A stretch of DNA of 49,116 nucleotides from Sphingomonas pruni NBRC 15498 (GTDB lineage Bacteria > Pseudomonadota > Alphaproteobacteria > Sphingomonadales > Sphingomonadaceae): positions 1-49,116 of the forward strand of contig NZ_BCYZ01000032.1 in NCBI RefSeq assembly GCF_001598455.1, read 5' to 3'. Below the pieces are notes generated by a model. That model saw only the letters and a list, made by a program, of their open reading frames with translations. It had not been told where the DNA came from and did no database searches. Shown here piece by piece: positions 34,991 through 44,301 of this stretch. The translations under genes and the position numbers were made by a program. How positions within the stretch are numbered: the first letter of the stretch is position 1; each line of letters starts with the position of its first letter.

Positions 34991-36631
34991 ATGCGCCTAG
35001 CCAAATTCGTTCCGCTCCTCCTCGCGGTTACGGCCGCTCCGCTCGCCGCGCAGGACGCGCCCCCCGTCGCCGCCGCTGCCAAAGCACCGCCACCGAAACT
35101 GGTCGTGGTCGTTTCGGTCGATCAATTCTCCGCCGATTTGTTCGCCGAATATCGCAACCGGTTCACCGGCGGGTTCAAGCGGCTGCTCGACGGCGCGGTA
35201 TTCCCTGCGGGCTATCAGAGTCATGCCGCGACCGAAACCTGCCCAGGCCATTCGACGATCATGACCGGCGATCGCCCCACGCGCACCGGGATCATCGCCA
35301 ACGACTGGTACGAGTGGACCGGCCCACGGCCGGGATCGGTCTATTGCGCCGAGGACCCATCGAAAGGCACGGCCAAGGATTATGTTGCGTCCGACCTCCA
35401 CCTTCGCGTGCCGACGCTGGGTGAGCGGATGAAGGACGCCGATCCCAATGTCCGCACCGTGTCGATCGCGGGCAAGGACCGCGCGGCGATCATGATGGGC
35501 GGGCACAAGGTCGACCAGCTCTGGTTCTGGCGCGACGGCAAGGGCTTCATTTCCTATGCCGGCCGTGCCGAACCGGCCGCGGTGACCGCCGCCAACACTG
35601 CCGCCAGGGCGGAGATCGCGAAACCCGGCGCTGCCTATGCCGAACCCGATTGGTGCAAGCCGATCGACCGCGCGATCCTGGCCAACGGCCAGAACGTCGG
35701 CGCGGGCAAATTCGAACGGCCCGCCAACAGCGAACCCAAGTGGAAGGCGTCGCCCGCCTTCGACAGCTCGGTGGTCGGACTGGCTACCGCCATGATTCGC
35801 GACATGAAGCTCGGGCAGGGCAAATCGACCGACATTTTGACGATCGGCGCATCGGCCACCGACTATGTCGGCCACACCTATGGCACCGAAGGGGCCGAGA
35901 TGTGCATCCAGCTGGCCACTCTCGACCAGACGCTGGGCAAGTTGTTCGCCGCACTCGACAAGACCGGCGTCGACTATGTCGTTGCGCTGACGGCCGATCA
36001 CGGCGGCAACGACGTTCCCGAACGCGAGCGCGAGCGGGCGATGCCGATGGCTAACCGGGTCGCGGCCGCGCTGTCGCCCAAGGCCGTCGGCGATGCGATC
36101 GCCAAGGACATGGGCCTGACCGGCCGGTTGCTCTACGGCGTGACCAATGGCGACGTCTGGATCGATCCCAAGATCACCGGTGGCGAGCGCGCCAAGGTAC
36201 TCACTGCCGCCGTCGCGCGCTATCGCGCCGACCCGCAAGTCGCCGCCGTCTATACCCAGGCCGAGATCGCGGCGGCAGCCTTGCCCGACGGCCCGCCCGA
36301 AACCTGGACCTTGTTGCAGCGCGAGCGCGAGTCGTTCGACCCGGCGCGATCGGGCGATTTCGTGGTATTCCTGAAGCCGCGCATCACCGCGATCCCACCC
36401 GGCGATTATCCCGGCGCGGTGGCGACGCATGGATCGCCCTGGGATTACGACCGCCGCGTGCCGATCCTGTTCTGGCGCAAGGGGATGAAGGGGTTCGAGC
36501 AGCCGCTGTCGATCGAGACAGTGGACATAATGCCCAGCCTGGCGGGCGTACTCGGCTTCGCGCTCAAGCCGGGCGACGTCGATGGCCGCTGCCTAGATCT
36601 CGATGGCGGCACCGCCAGTACCTGCCGATGA
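34991..36631 (+). CDS. phoK: PhoK-type alkaline phosphatase
   Basis: A secreted zinc phosphomonoesterase of the nucleotide pyrophosphatase/phosphodiesterase superfamily, very like PhoK of Sphingomonas. The 546 residues show a signal peptide (FVPLLLAVTAAPLAAQ), metal ligand D44 in VVSVDQFSADLF, the catalytic threonine T83 in ATETCPGHST, then SATDYVGHT, TADHGGNDVP and VATHGSPWDYDRRVPILF. It releases phosphate from organic esters outside the inner membrane. The ATG at 34991 starts the signal peptide; the frame open further up is not used. It is divergent from dsbD, and its stop overlaps a VOC gene as ATGA. Confidence 0.94.
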   Translation: MRLAKFVPLLLAVTAAPLAAQDAPPVAAAAKAPPPKLVVVVSVDQFSADLFAEYRNRFTGGFKRLLDGAVFPAGYQSHAATETCPGHSTIMTGDRPTRTGIIANDWYEWTGPRPGSVYCAEDPSKGTAKDYVASDLHLRVPTLGERMKDADPNVRTVSIAGKDRAAIMMGGHKVDQLWFWRDGKGFISYAGRAEPAAVTAANTAARAEIAKPGAAYAEPDWCKPIDRAILANGQNVGAGKFERPANSEPKWKASPAFDSSVVGLATAMIRDMKLGQGKSTDILTIGASATDYVGHTYGTEGAEMCIQLATLDQTLGKLFAALDKTGVDYVVALTADHGGNDVPERERERAMPMANRVAAALSPKAVGDAIAKDMGLTGRLLYGVTNGDVWIDPKITGGERAKVLTAAVARYRADPQVAAVYTQAEIAAAALPDGPPETWTLLQRERESFDPARSGDFVVFLKPRITAIPPGDYPGAVATHGSPWDYDRRVPILFWRKGMKGFEQPLSIETVDIMPSLAGVLGFALKPGDVDGRCLDLDGGTASTCR

Positions 36632-36978
36632 GCTACGCCATGCGCCGCGTGATCCTGTTCACGCACAATTTCGCCGCGATGCGCGATTTCTATCGCGACA
36701 TGTTCGGGTTGGAAGTGGTCGAGGAGGACGAGGGCTGGGCGGATATGGCCGCGGGCAACTGCAACATCGCCATCCACGCGGCAGGCAAGGGAGCGGCCGG
36801 CGGGGATGGCGCAGTGCCGCACAAGATCGTGTTCCACGCCGACGACGTCGCCGCCGCGCGCGAGGATCTGGTGGCGCGCGGGGCGAAGATGGGACCGGTC
36901 AAGGTGTTCGGCGAGTTGCACTTATGCGACGGTGACGACCCCGACGGGAATCGGTTCCAGCTATCGAACCGGCCCTAA
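36628..36978 (+). CDS. VOC family protein, single domain
   Basis: A 116-residue protein of the glyoxalase/bleomycin-resistance fold: RRVILFTHNFAAMRDFYRDM, FGLEVVEEDEGW, PHKIVFHADDVAAAREDL and the final strand CDGDDPDGNRFQLSN. Substrate is unknown. It is coupled to phoK by a four-base overlap although one protein is exported and the other has no signal. A REPIN-like element follows 24 bases after its stop. Confidence 0.82.
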   Translation: MSYAMRRVILFTHNFAAMRDFYRDMFGLEVVEEDEGWADMAAGNCNIAIHAAGKGAAGGDGAVPHKIVFHADDVAAAREDLVARGAKMGPVKVFGELHLCDGDDPDGNRFQLSNRP

Positions 36979-37002
36979 AACGCGAACCGGACCAGCAAAA
37001 AT

Positions 37003-37110
37003 ACGCCTCCCCGGCGAAGGCCGGGGCCCAGCTTCGGCGACTTGAGTTAGCTCGCACCGTCTCCGACGAACGACAGTGGAACTGGGCCCCGGCCTTCGCC
37101 GGGGAAGCGT
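37003..37110. repeat. REPIN-like inverted repeat, copy 3
   Basis: Arms 37003-37031 and 37082-37110 match at 28 of 29 positions with the same single mismatch type as copy 2. It lies between the convergent VOC and beta-helix genes and probably folds as a bidirectional terminator. Confidence 0.85.
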
Positions 37111-37135
37111 GAAAACTGATGACCGCCCTACGCGC

Positions 37136-38071
37136 TCAGCGCTCTTCGTACTTGCGGATCCCCGCCGCCAACTGGTTCTCCCCCACGTCCAGCCGGTCGC
37201 GCCCGACATTCGCCACGAAGGCAGGACTCTTACTAAAATTCGGCGCGAGCGTCGCGACATTGTCGACCACTTTCAGTCCCGCCGAAGAATAGGTCCGCCC
37301 TTCCGCCGCGACGACGATGAAGCCCGTCCAGTTCTCCTTGTTCGGGCCGTCGGCGAAAGTGTTGCGCGCGATCAGGCCGGTGCCGCCTTCCGACAGGTCG
37401 ATCATGTAATTGGTCTTGCGGCCCTGACTGTCGTCGAAGCTGTTATCGGTGATCGTCAGGTTCGGCACGCGCAGCTTGACGTAATGCCCGCCGGTGCCGC
37501 GCTCGAAGCGCGAGCGCGTGATCGTCACCGATCCCTTGTTGGCGAGATAGATCGAGTGCGAACAATCGACCGTCTCGTCGCATTGGCCGAGCCCGGAAAA
37601 GGTCGAGCGATCGATGACGATCTGCTGGCCCGCCGGCTGACCGCCGAGGATGCCTTCCTGGCTGTCGAGAAACATCGAGTTGCGGACGGTCAGATTACCC
37701 ATCTCGGTGCGGATGCCGGCGCCGTTGCCATCCGACACGCGCATGTTGCGGAACACGATGCCGTCGACCACCGACGACAGCCCGCGCAGCACGAACGCCG
37801 CTTTCCCTTCGCAGGTTTCGCCGTCGAAAATCACCTTGCCCGGTTCCGCGGCCTTGAAGGTGATGTTGCCGCCCGCTTGGACGGTGCATTGGTGATAGAC
37901 ACCCGGCGCGATCACGATCGTAGCCGTGCCCATGCGGATCGACTGCACCGCATCGTCGAGATTAGCGAAGACCTGCCCGGTTTCCTGCACCGTGAACGGC
38001 GCCGCGGCGGGCTCGGCGTGCAGCTGTGCGGTGGCAAGCAGTGGAAGCAGGGCGATGAAGGCGCGGCGCAT
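37136..38071 (-). CDS. Exported right-handed parallel beta-helix protein
   Basis: The 311 residues begin with a signal peptide (MRRAFIALLPLLATAQLHAE) and then show repeated short strands typical of a right-handed beta-helix: ATIVIAPGVYHQCTVQAGGN, FVLRGLSSVVDGIVFRNMRV, GNLTVRNSMFLDSQEGIL, GSVTITRSRFERG, PNLTITDNSFDDSQG. Proteins of this fold are often polysaccharide lyases or hydrolases, but no catalytic residues can be assigned from sequence alone. It is monocistronic, convergent with the phoK-VOC pair. Confidence 0.85.
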   Translation of the reverse strand: MRRAFIALLPLLATAQLHAEPAAAPFTVQETGQVFANLDDAVQSIRMGTATIVIAPGVYHQCTVQAGGNITFKAAEPGKVIFDGETCEGKAAFVLRGLSSVVDGIVFRNMRVSDGNGAGIRTEMGNLTVRNSMFLDSQEGILGGQPAGQQIVIDRSTFSGLGQCDETVDCSHSIYLANKGSVTITRSRFERGTGGHYVKLRVPNLTITDNSFDDSQGRKTNYMIDLSEGGTGLIARNTFADGPNKENWTGFIVVAAEGRTYSSAGLKVVDNVATLAPNFSKSPAFVANVGRDRLDVGENQLAAGIRKYEER

Positions 38072-38403
38072 TAAGGGACTCCTTTGCGCTGGGCTATCGG
38101 ACGCGGAATGCGACTGGGGTAGCTGGAATGACGGTTAATACCCGCGTCGCACGACAAGCGGCGGCCATAGATATGAACACGCCTAGAGTTTGCCCCAAGG
38201 AGAGACAAACGGGAGGAGTCGTGACGACGACATGCACTCCTTCTCTCCTTGGCGGAGAAGGATAGCGTAGCTTGGTGCCCCCGACCTTTACCGGGGCGCC
38301 TAGCGAAGCTTGGATGAGGGGTATGCGGCGCGAAGCGCCGCGCGAGCCTGCGGCTGGCACCCTCACCCTCCCTCTCCCCCGGAGGGAGAGGGGAATAAAG
38401 ACT
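38072..38403. other. Gap of 332 bases with several hairpins
   Basis: It holds the promoter side of the beta-helix gene and the 3' side of metH. A GCGGCGC/GCGCCGC hairpin with a GAA loop lies at 38325-38341. A CGAAGCTTGGATGAGGGG stretch precedes it. No gene was found. Confidence 0.4.
38370..38392 (-). terminator. Hairpin after the methionine operon
   Basis: CCCTCTCCC (38370-38378) and GGGAGAGGG (38384-38392) form a 9-bp stem with a five-base loop, 12 bases beyond the metH stop on the minus strand. An identical stem with another loop occurs at 49081-49103. Confidence 0.55.
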
Positions 38404-41061
38404 TCAATCCAGATTCGGCCGCAGCCAGCGCTCAGCCTGGGGCAGCTGGATCCCGCGCCGCTTCGCGTAATCCTCGACCTGATCCTTGCCGATCCGAGCA
38501 ACGCCGAAATATTCCGCCTGCGGATGCCCGAAATAGAAGCCGCTGACCGCCGCGGTCGGCAGCATCGCGAAGCTCTCGGTCAGGCTGATCCCGGTCGCAT
38601 GATGCGCGTCGAGCAACTTGAACAATGTCGGCTTCAGGCTGTGATCGGGGCACGCGGGATAACCCGGTGCCGGACGGATCCCGCGATATTCTTCCTTGAT
38701 AAGCGCTTCGTTGGTCAGCTGCTCGCCCTCGGCATAGCCCCACAAAGTGGTGCGGACATGCTGATGCAGCCGCTCGGCCAGTGCCTCAGCGAAGCGGTCG
38801 GCCAGCGCCTTCAGCAGGATGTCCGAATAATCGTCGATCGCCGCCTTGAACCGGGCGAGATGCGGCTCAATGCCATGAATCGACACCGCGAAGCCGCCGA
38901 TCCAGTCGCCCGCGGGGTCGACGAAATCGGCCAGGCACATGTTGGGCCGGCCTTCACGCTTGACGATCTGCTGGCGCAGCATCGGCAGGCGCACGAGATC
39001 GCTATTCTCCGAAAGGCCGAGATATTCGAAGCCGCCGAGTTCGTCGGGGCTCCAGACATTCTCCGGGTCGACGAACACGTCGTCGCTGTGCCGGACGCAC
39101 GGCCACAGACCAACCACCGCACGCGCGGTCAGCCATTTCTCGGCGATGATCCGGTCGAGCATCTTGTTGGCATCGGCGAACAACGACCGCGCGCTTTCCC
39201 CGACCACTTCGTCGTCGAGGATCTTGGGATAAGTACCGGCAAGCTCCCAGGCGCGGAAAAACGGCGTCCAGTCGATGCAAGCGCGCAAGTCGCTCAAGTC
39301 CCAGTCGGTATAAACGTGCCTGCCAGGCTGTTTGGGGGCGGGCGGCTTGAGCGCCATGTCGGCCTTGAAGCCGTTCTTTCGCGCCTCGCCGATCGGCAGC
39401 AATTCGTTCTGCCCCTTGCCCTCGCGCGCCTTGCGCACGGCTTCATATTCGTCGGCGACCTTGGTCACGTAATCGTCGCGCTGCGTATCCGAGACCAGCG
39501 TGGTGGCGACGCCGACCGCGCGGCTGGCGTCCAGCACGTGCACCACCGGGCCGTCATAAGCCGGTGCGATGCGGAGCGCGGTGTGAACCTTCGACGTGGT
39601 CGCGCCACCGATCAGCAGCGGCATCGACATCTTGGCGCGCTTCATTTCCTCGGCGACGGTGACCATCTCATCGAGGCTCGGCGTGATCAAGCCCGACAGG
39701 CCGATCATGTCGGCGTCATTCTCGTTCGCCGCCTCGAGGATTTTCGACCAGGGCACCATCACGCCGAGATCGACGACCTCGAACCCGTTGCACTGGAGCA
39801 CGACGCCGACGATGTTCTTGCCGATATCGTGGACGTCGCCCTTGACGGTCGCCATCACGACCTTGCCCTTGCCCTTGGCGCCGGGTTCCTTCGCCGCCTC
39901 GATGAACGGCAGCAGGTGCGCCACCGCCTTCTTCATCACGCGCGCCGATTTGACCACTTGCGGCAGGAACATCTTACCCGACCCGAACAGGTCGCCGACG
40001 ACGTTCATGCCGTCCATCAGCGGACCCTCGATCACCTCGATCGGGCGGGCGGCCTGAAGGCGGGCCTCCTCCGTATCTTCGACGACATATTGGTCGAGGC
40101 CCTTCACCAGCGCATGTTCGAGGCGCTTTTCGACCGCCCAGCCGCGCCATTCCTCGGCGGCCTTCTCGGCGGCGGCGTCGGTGCCGCGGAACTTCTCGGC
40201 CAGAGCGACCAGCCGTTCGCCGGCGTCCGGATCCTTGTTGAGGATGACGTCCTCGCAAGCCTGGCGCAGTTCGGGATCGATCGTGTCATAAACGTCGAGC
40301 TGGCCCGCATTGACGATCGCCATGTCCATGCCCGCGGGGATGGCGTGATAGAGGAACACCGAGTGCATCGCGCGGCGCACCGGCTCGTTGCCGCGGAACG
40401 AGAAGCTCAGGTTCGACAAGCCGCCCGAGATATGGACATGGGGGCAGCGCTGCTTGATCTCGCGCGTCGCCTCGATGAAATCGACGCCGTAATTGTTATG
40501 CTCCTCGATGCCCGTCGCGATCGCGAACACGTTGGGATCGAAGATGATATCCTCGGGCGGAAAGCCGATCCCCATCAGCAATTTATAGGCGCGCTCGCAA
40601 ATCTCGACCTTGCGCTCTTTGGTGTCGGCCTGGCCGGTCTCGTCGAACGCCATGATCACCGCCGCGGCGCCGTAAGCCATGCATTTGCGGGCGTGTTCGA
40701 GGAACTGCTCCTCACCTTCCTTCATGCTGATCGAATTGACGATCGGCTTGCCCGACACGCATTTCAGCCCCGCCTCGATCACTGCCCATTTCGAGCTGTC
40801 GATCATCACGGGGACGCGCGCGATATCGGGCTCGGCGGCGATCAGCTTGAGGAAGGTGGTCATGGCGTGGACCGCATCGAGCAGCCCTTCGTCCATGTTG
40901 ACGTCGACCACCTGGGCGCCGTTTTCGACCTGCTGGCGCGCGACCTCGACCGCCTTGGCGTAATCGCCGGCCATGATCAGCTTCTTGAACGCCGCCGACC
41001 CGGTGACGTTGGTGCGCTCGCCGACATTGACGAAATTGGCGGAGGAGGAGGCAATCGTCAT
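38404..41061 (-). CDS. metH: Cobalamin-dependent methionine synthase, pterin/B12/activation part
   Basis: This 885-residue protein carries the three C-terminal modules of MetH. The pterin-binding domain begins [19 protein letters not shown]. The cobalamin domain follows from about residue 320 and has the B12 ligand motif [12 protein letters not shown]. The AdoMet-binding activation domain contains [13 protein letters not shown]. The homocysteine domain is missing and is encoded by the separate gene upstream (41161-42210). Together they transfer a methyl group from methyl-tetrahydrofolate to homocysteine. The ATG at 41061 begins the conserved domain; upstream in-frame codons run into a palindromic element. 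It is the last gene of the operon. Confidence 0.95.
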   Translation of the reverse strand: MTIASSSANFVNVGERTNVTGSAAFKKLIMAGDYAKAVEVARQQVENGAQVVDVNMDEGLLDAVHAMTTFLKLIAAEPDIARVPVMIDSSKWAVIEAGLKCVSGKPIVNSISMKEGEEQFLEHARKCMAYGAAAVIMAFDETGQADTKERKVEICERAYKLLMGIGFPPEDIIFDPNVFAIATGIEEHNNYGVDFIEATREIKQRCPHVHISGGLSNLSFSFRGNEPVRRAMHSVFLYHAIPAGMDMAIVNAGQLDVYDTIDPELRQACEDVILNKDPDAGERLVALAEKFRGTDAAAEKAAEEWRGWAVEKRLEHALVKGLDQYVVEDTEEARLQAARPIEVIEGPLMDGMNVVGDLFGSGKMFLPQVVKSARVMKKAVAHLLPFIEAAKEPGAKGKGKVVMATVKGDVHDIGKNIVGVVLQCNGFEVVDLGVMVPWSKILEAANENDADMIGLSGLITPSLDEMVTVAEEMKRAKMSMPLLIGGATTSKVHTALRIAPAYDGPVVHVLDASRAVGVATTLVSDTQRDDYVTKVADEYEAVRKAREGKGQNELLPIGEARKNGFKADMALKPPAPKQPGRHVYTDWDLSDLRACIDWTPFFRAWELAGTYPKILDDEVVGESARSLFADANKMLDRIIAEKWLTARAVVGLWPCVRHSDDVFVDPENVWSPDELGGFEYLGLSENSDLVRLPMLRQQIVKREGRPNMCLADFVDPAGDWIGGFAVSIHGIEPHLARFKAAIDDYSDILLKALADRFAEALAERLHQHVRTTLWGYAEGEQLTNEALIKEEYRGIRPAPGYPACPDHSLKPTLFKLLDAHHATGISLTESFAMLPTAAVSGFYFGHPQAEYFGVARIGKDQVEDYAKRRGIQLPQAERWLRPNLD

Positions 41062-41074
41062 CGTTTTCCCATTC

Positions 41075-41155
41075 GTCATCCCAGCGAAAGCTGGGATCTC
41101 ACGCGGCAAGCGCGTGCCCTATCAACTCAAAGACCCCAGCTTTCGCTGGGGTGAC
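41075..41155. repeat. Paired hairpin element between the two metH genes
   Basis: Arms 41075-41099 and 41131-41155 match as an inverted repeat at 23 of 25 positions. Each arm folds as TCCCAGC-GAAA-GCTGGGA or close to it. It fills almost the whole 99-base gap between the metH parts. Confidence 0.75.
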
Positions 41156-41160
41156 GGCTC

Positions 41161-42210
41161 TCACGCCGCCATCGTCATCGGTTCGAGCCCGGCGAGCCGA
41201 GTCCGTACTTCCGGCGTCACGATCTTGCGCGGCGCCAGATCCTTCACGCCATCGGCGATCGCCTTGATGTGCTCCGGCGTCGAGCCGCAGCAGCCACCGA
41301 GGATGTTGACCTGCCCGGCCTCGGCCCATTCGCCGACCAGACCGGCCGTGGTCGCCGGAGCCTCGTCATAGGCACCGAGCTCGTTGGGCAGACCCGCGTT
41401 CGGATAGACCATGATCAGAGTGTCGGCGATCTCGGCCAGCGCCTTGACGTGCGGCCGGAGCTGCTCCGCCCCGAACGAGCAATTGAGGCCGATCGTCACC
41501 GGCCTGGCGTGGCGCACCGCGTGCCAGAACGCCTCAACCGTATGGCCTGACAGGTTGCGGCCCGACAAGTCGGTCAAGGTCATCGACAGCATGATCGGCA
41601 AGTCGCGGCCGAGCGCCTGCCCTGCCTCGATCGCTGCCATGATCCCCGCCTTGGCGTTGAGCGTGTCGAACACCGTCTCGATCAGGACGAAATCGATCCC
41701 GCCTTCGACCAAAGCGTCGATCTGCTCGCGATACACGTCCTTCAGATAATCGAAGTCGATCTCGCGATAGCCGGGGTCGTTGACGTCAGGCGACAGCGAC
41801 AGCGTCTTGTTGGTCGGCCCGATGGCGCCGGCGACGAAGCGCGGGCGGCCATCCTTGGCCTCGAACTCGTCGGCGATCGCGCGCGCCATCTTCGCGCTTT
41901 CGAGATTGATCTCGCGCACCAGATGTTCGGCACCATAATCGGCCTGGCTGATCCGGTTGGCCGAGAAGGTGTTGGTCTCGGCGATATCGGCACCAGCCTC
42001 GAAATAGGCGCGGTGGATCGACGCCGGCACCTCGGGCTTGGTCAGCGCGAGGATGTCGTTATTGCCCTTCTGGTCGTGGCTCAGGCCGAGGTTACCGGCA
42101 TAATCGGCCTCGGCGAGTTTCCAGTTCTGGATCTCGGTGCCGAACGCGCCGTCGGTGATCAGGATGCGTTTCCGCGCTTCCGCGAGCAGTTTTTCACGTG
42201 GTGTCATCAT
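41161..42210 (-). CDS. metH: Homocysteine S-methyltransferase domain protein, MetH N-terminal part
   Basis: At 349 residues this is the homocysteine-binding module of methionine synthase as a separate protein. It shows ILITDGAFGTEIQNWKL, ETNTFSANRISQADYG, and the zinc cysteines in TIGLNCSFGAEQLRP and ILGGCCGSTPEHI. Zinc activates the homocysteine thiol for attack on methylcobalamin held by the downstream MetH part. Start is ATG 42210 or 42207 (two adjacent). It lies 89 bases after metF and 99 bases before the second part, with a palindromic element in each gap. Split MetH is known in several alphaproteobacteria. Confidence 0.94.
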   Translation of the reverse strand: MMTPREKLLAEARKRILITDGAFGTEIQNWKLAEADYAGNLGLSHDQKGNNDILALTKPEVPASIHRAYFEAGADIAETNTFSANRISQADYGAEHLVREINLESAKMARAIADEFEAKDGRPRFVAGAIGPTNKTLSLSPDVNDPGYREIDFDYLKDVYREQIDALVEGGIDFVLIETVFDTLNAKAGIMAAIEAGQALGRDLPIMLSMTLTDLSGRNLSGHTVEAFWHAVRHARPVTIGLNCSFGAEQLRPHVKALAEIADTLIMVYPNAGLPNELGAYDEAPATTAGLVGEWAEAGQVNILGGCCGSTPEHIKAIADGVKDLAPRKIVTPEVRTRLAGLEPMTMAA

Positions 42211-42218
42211 TTTTTCCC

Positions 42219-42296
42219 GTCGCCCAGGCGCAGGCCGGGGCCGTTACGTTATTTCTCGCCAGCCAACCCGGCGGCCCCGGCCTCCGCCGGGGCGAC
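42219..42296. repeat. Paired hairpin element between metF and metH
   Basis: Arms 42219-42243 and 42272-42296 match as an inverted repeat at 23 of 25 positions, and the right arm folds as CCCCGGC/GCCGGGG. It is a diverged relative of the 16393/22693/37003/46683 family. Confidence 0.7.
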
Positions 42297-42299
42297 TAC

Positions 42300-43238
42300 T
42301 CAAGCCGCCTCCGCCTTCGCCGCGCCCTTGGGCCGGATCCCCAGCAAATGGCAGATCGCGTAGCTCAGCTCGGCGCGGTTGAGCGTGTAGAAGTGGAAAT
42401 TGCGCACGCCGCCGGCATAGAGCCGCCGGCACAATTCCGCGGCGATCGTCGCCGATACCAGTTGCCGCGCCGCCGGATGATCGTCGAGCCCCTCGAACAG
42501 GCGACCCATCCAACTCGGCACCGCCGTGCCGCACATCGCCGACATGCGCTGGACGCTGGCGAAGTTCATCACCGGCATGATGCCGGGGACGATTTCCGCG
42601 TCGATCCCCGCCGCGGCAATCGCATCGCGATAGCGGAAGAAGGTCTCCGCCTCGTGAAAGAACTGGGTAATTGCGCGCGTCGCGCCGGCGTCGAGCTTGC
42701 GCTTGAGGTTGTCGATGTCCGCGGCCGCATTGGGCGAATCCGGATGGCATTCGGGGTAGGCCGCGACCGAGATTTCGAACGGATGCAGCTTGCGCAGCCC
42801 TGCGACCAGATCGGCGGCATTCTCATAGCCGCCCGGATGTGAGGCATATTTCTCGCCCGCGCGCGGCGGATCGCCACGCAACGCGACGATATGGCGCACG
42901 CCGGCGTTCCAGTAATCGTCGGCGACCTGGTCGATCTCTTCCCTGGTCGCCTCGACGCAGGTCAGATGCGCGGCGGCCGGAATATCGGTCTCGCGTGCGA
43001 TCCTGGCAACGGTCGCGTGCGTCCGCTCGCGGGTCGAGCCGCCGGCGCCATAAGTCACCGAGACGAAACGCGGGCCGAGCGGGCTCAGCGTCTGGACCGA
43101 CTCCCACAAGGTTTCTTCCATCTTTTCGGTCTTGGGCGGGAAGAATTCGAAGCTGACCCGAGCGTCGCCCGCCAGGTCCGCGAACAACGGACTCCCCAGC
43201 GCACGGCGCGCTTCCGCCATCTCCTTGACCGAAACCAT
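42300..43238 (-). CDS. metF: 5,10-methylenetetrahydrofolate reductase
   Basis: MetF makes the methyl-tetrahydrofolate used by MetH. The 312-residue TIM-barrel flavoprotein shows VSFEFFPPKTEKMEETLW, SVTYGAGGSTRERTHATVAR, AAHLTCVEATREEIDQ, HIVALRGDPP and VPGIMPVMNF. The start is the ATG at 43238, which overlaps the upstream regulator's stop as TAATG; the longer frame is not used. It is the second gene of the operon and is followed by the two metH genes, a complete methyl-transfer module. Confidence 0.95.
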   Translation of the reverse strand: MVSVKEMAEARRALGSPLFADLAGDARVSFEFFPPKTEKMEETLWESVQTLSPLGPRFVSVTYGAGGSTRERTHATVARIARETDIPAAAHLTCVEATREEIDQVADDYWNAGVRHIVALRGDPPRAGEKYASHPGGYENAADLVAGLRKLHPFEISVAAYPECHPDSPNAAADIDNLKRKLDAGATRAITQFFHEAETFFRYRDAIAAAGIDAEIVPGIMPVMNFASVQRMSAMCGTAVPSWMGRLFEGLDDHPAARQLVSATIAAELCRRLYAGGVRNFHFYTLNRAELSYAICHLLGIRPKGAAKAEAA

Positions 43239-44197
43239 TACGCTGCCTCCGCTATACGCGCCGGCGCGCCTGCCTTGCGCGCCAGCCACAATTTCACCGT
43301 TAGTTCGCCGCCCTCGAGCGTTTCCGTCCGCACCGGCGCGAGCCCCGAATGCTCGAACCAGCCGAGCATCTGTTCGTCGGAAAAGCCGAGGCGCGCATGC
43401 GCATCGCGAATCCGCAACTCCTCGCGTCCGTGCGGCGCGAAATCGACGATCAGCAGCCGGCCGCCCGGTCCGAGCACGCGCGCCGCCTCGGCGATCGCCG
43501 CGTCAGGCGTCTGCGCGAAATGCAGGACGTGGTGCAGGATCGCAAGGTCCGCAGTCCCGCTGTCGAGCGGCAGCGCGTAGAGATCGGCCTGGCGCAATTC
43601 GGTATTGTCGAGCCCGCGCTCGGTCAGCTTGGCCCGCGCCAGCCGCAGCATCTCGGAACTGCGATCGATGCCGAGCGCATGATCGGCCTGGCCAGCGAAC
43701 AATTCGAGCATGCGGCCGGTGCCGGTGCCGATATCGATCAGCCGCTCGACCCTGGCGTCGCCGAGCACCGCGGCCATCGCGGCCTCGACCTGTTCCTCGG
43801 CGATATGGAGCGAGCGGATCGCGTCCCATTGGCCGGCATTACTCTCGAACCAGCCCGCCGCGTGCGCCGCGCGGTCGGCGCGCACCGCCGCTAGCCGCGC
43901 CGCATCGGCTTCGGCACGCGCCTGGGCACGGTCGCCTTCCCAGGCATCGAGCGCGGTGCAAAGCGGCGCCACCACGTCGCGGGCACCCATCGCGACGAAC
44001 ACCCAACTGCCTTCCTTGCGGCGCTCGACGATGCCGGCGTCGGACAATATCTTGACATGCCGGCTGACGCGCGGCTGGCTTTGCCCCAGCACTTGCGCGA
44101 GTTCGCCGACCGACAACTCCATCGAGCGCACCAGCGCGACGATCCTGAGGCGCGTCGAATCGGCAAGCGCGCGGAAGATGTCGAGGGCATTCGGCAT
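43238..44197 (-). CDS. ArsR-type regulator fused to a SAM-dependent methyltransferase domain
   Basis: Residues about 1-95 are an ArsR winged helix (MPNALDIFRALADSTRLRIV, LAQVLGQSQPRVSRHVKIL, VERRKEGSWVFVAM). Residues about 140-319 are a class I methyltransferase with the SAM motif IDIGTGTGRMLELFAG and LGIDRSSEMLRLARAKL. It heads the metF-metH operon. ArsR regulators of the SahR type sense S-adenosylhomocysteine and control methionine genes in proteobacteria; this fusion could use its methyltransferase fold as the sensor (inference). A perfect 20-base palindrome lies 12 bases upstream of its ATG. The frame upstream of 44197 crosses that palindrome and is not coding. Confidence 0.9.
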   Translation of the reverse strand: MPNALDIFRALADSTRLRIVALVRSMELSVGELAQVLGQSQPRVSRHVKILSDAGIVERRKEGSWVFVAMGARDVVAPLCTALDAWEGDRAQARAEADAARLAAVRADRAAHAAGWFESNAGQWDAIRSLHIAEEQVEAAMAAVLGDARVERLIDIGTGTGRMLELFAGQADHALGIDRSSEMLRLARAKLTERGLDNTELRQADLYALPLDSGTADLAILHHVLHFAQTPDAAIAEAARVLGPGGRLLIVDFAPHGREELRIRDAHARLGFSDEQMLGWFEHSGLAPVRTETLEGGELTVKLWLARKAGAPARIAEAA

Positions 44198-44208
44198 GGC
44201 AGATAGAG

Positions 44209-44228
44209 ATATAAAGATATCTTTATAT
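44209..44228. promoter_or_regulatory. Perfect 20-base palindrome, candidate SahR/ArsR operator
   Basis: ATATAAAGATATCTTTATAT is perfectly self-complementary and AT-rich in a GC-rich region. It lies 12 bases before the start of the ArsR-methyltransferase gene and 74 bases before the divergent lipoprotein gene. Its form fits operators described for SahR-type regulators of methionine genes, as far as I recall. Confidence 0.8.
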
Positions 44229-44301
44229 GCCGTCAACGCGTTGCGCACGGAACGTGCCGGCGGTAGCGGTGTTTCCGACCCATTTCGGAGGAGATTTCCC
44301 G

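Noticed and set aside
38272..41154. A 960-codon plus-strand frame opposite metH
   Set aside because: It is the antisense shadow of a highly conserved gene in GC-rich DNA; it has no domain, and its arginine, aspartate and histidine content is typical of such shadows.
38072..44230. B12 or SAM/SAH riboswitch near the methionine operon
   Set aside because: I looked in the leaders and gaps for a B12-box-like or compact SAH-type pattern and saw none; the upstream region is explained by a protein-type palindrome.
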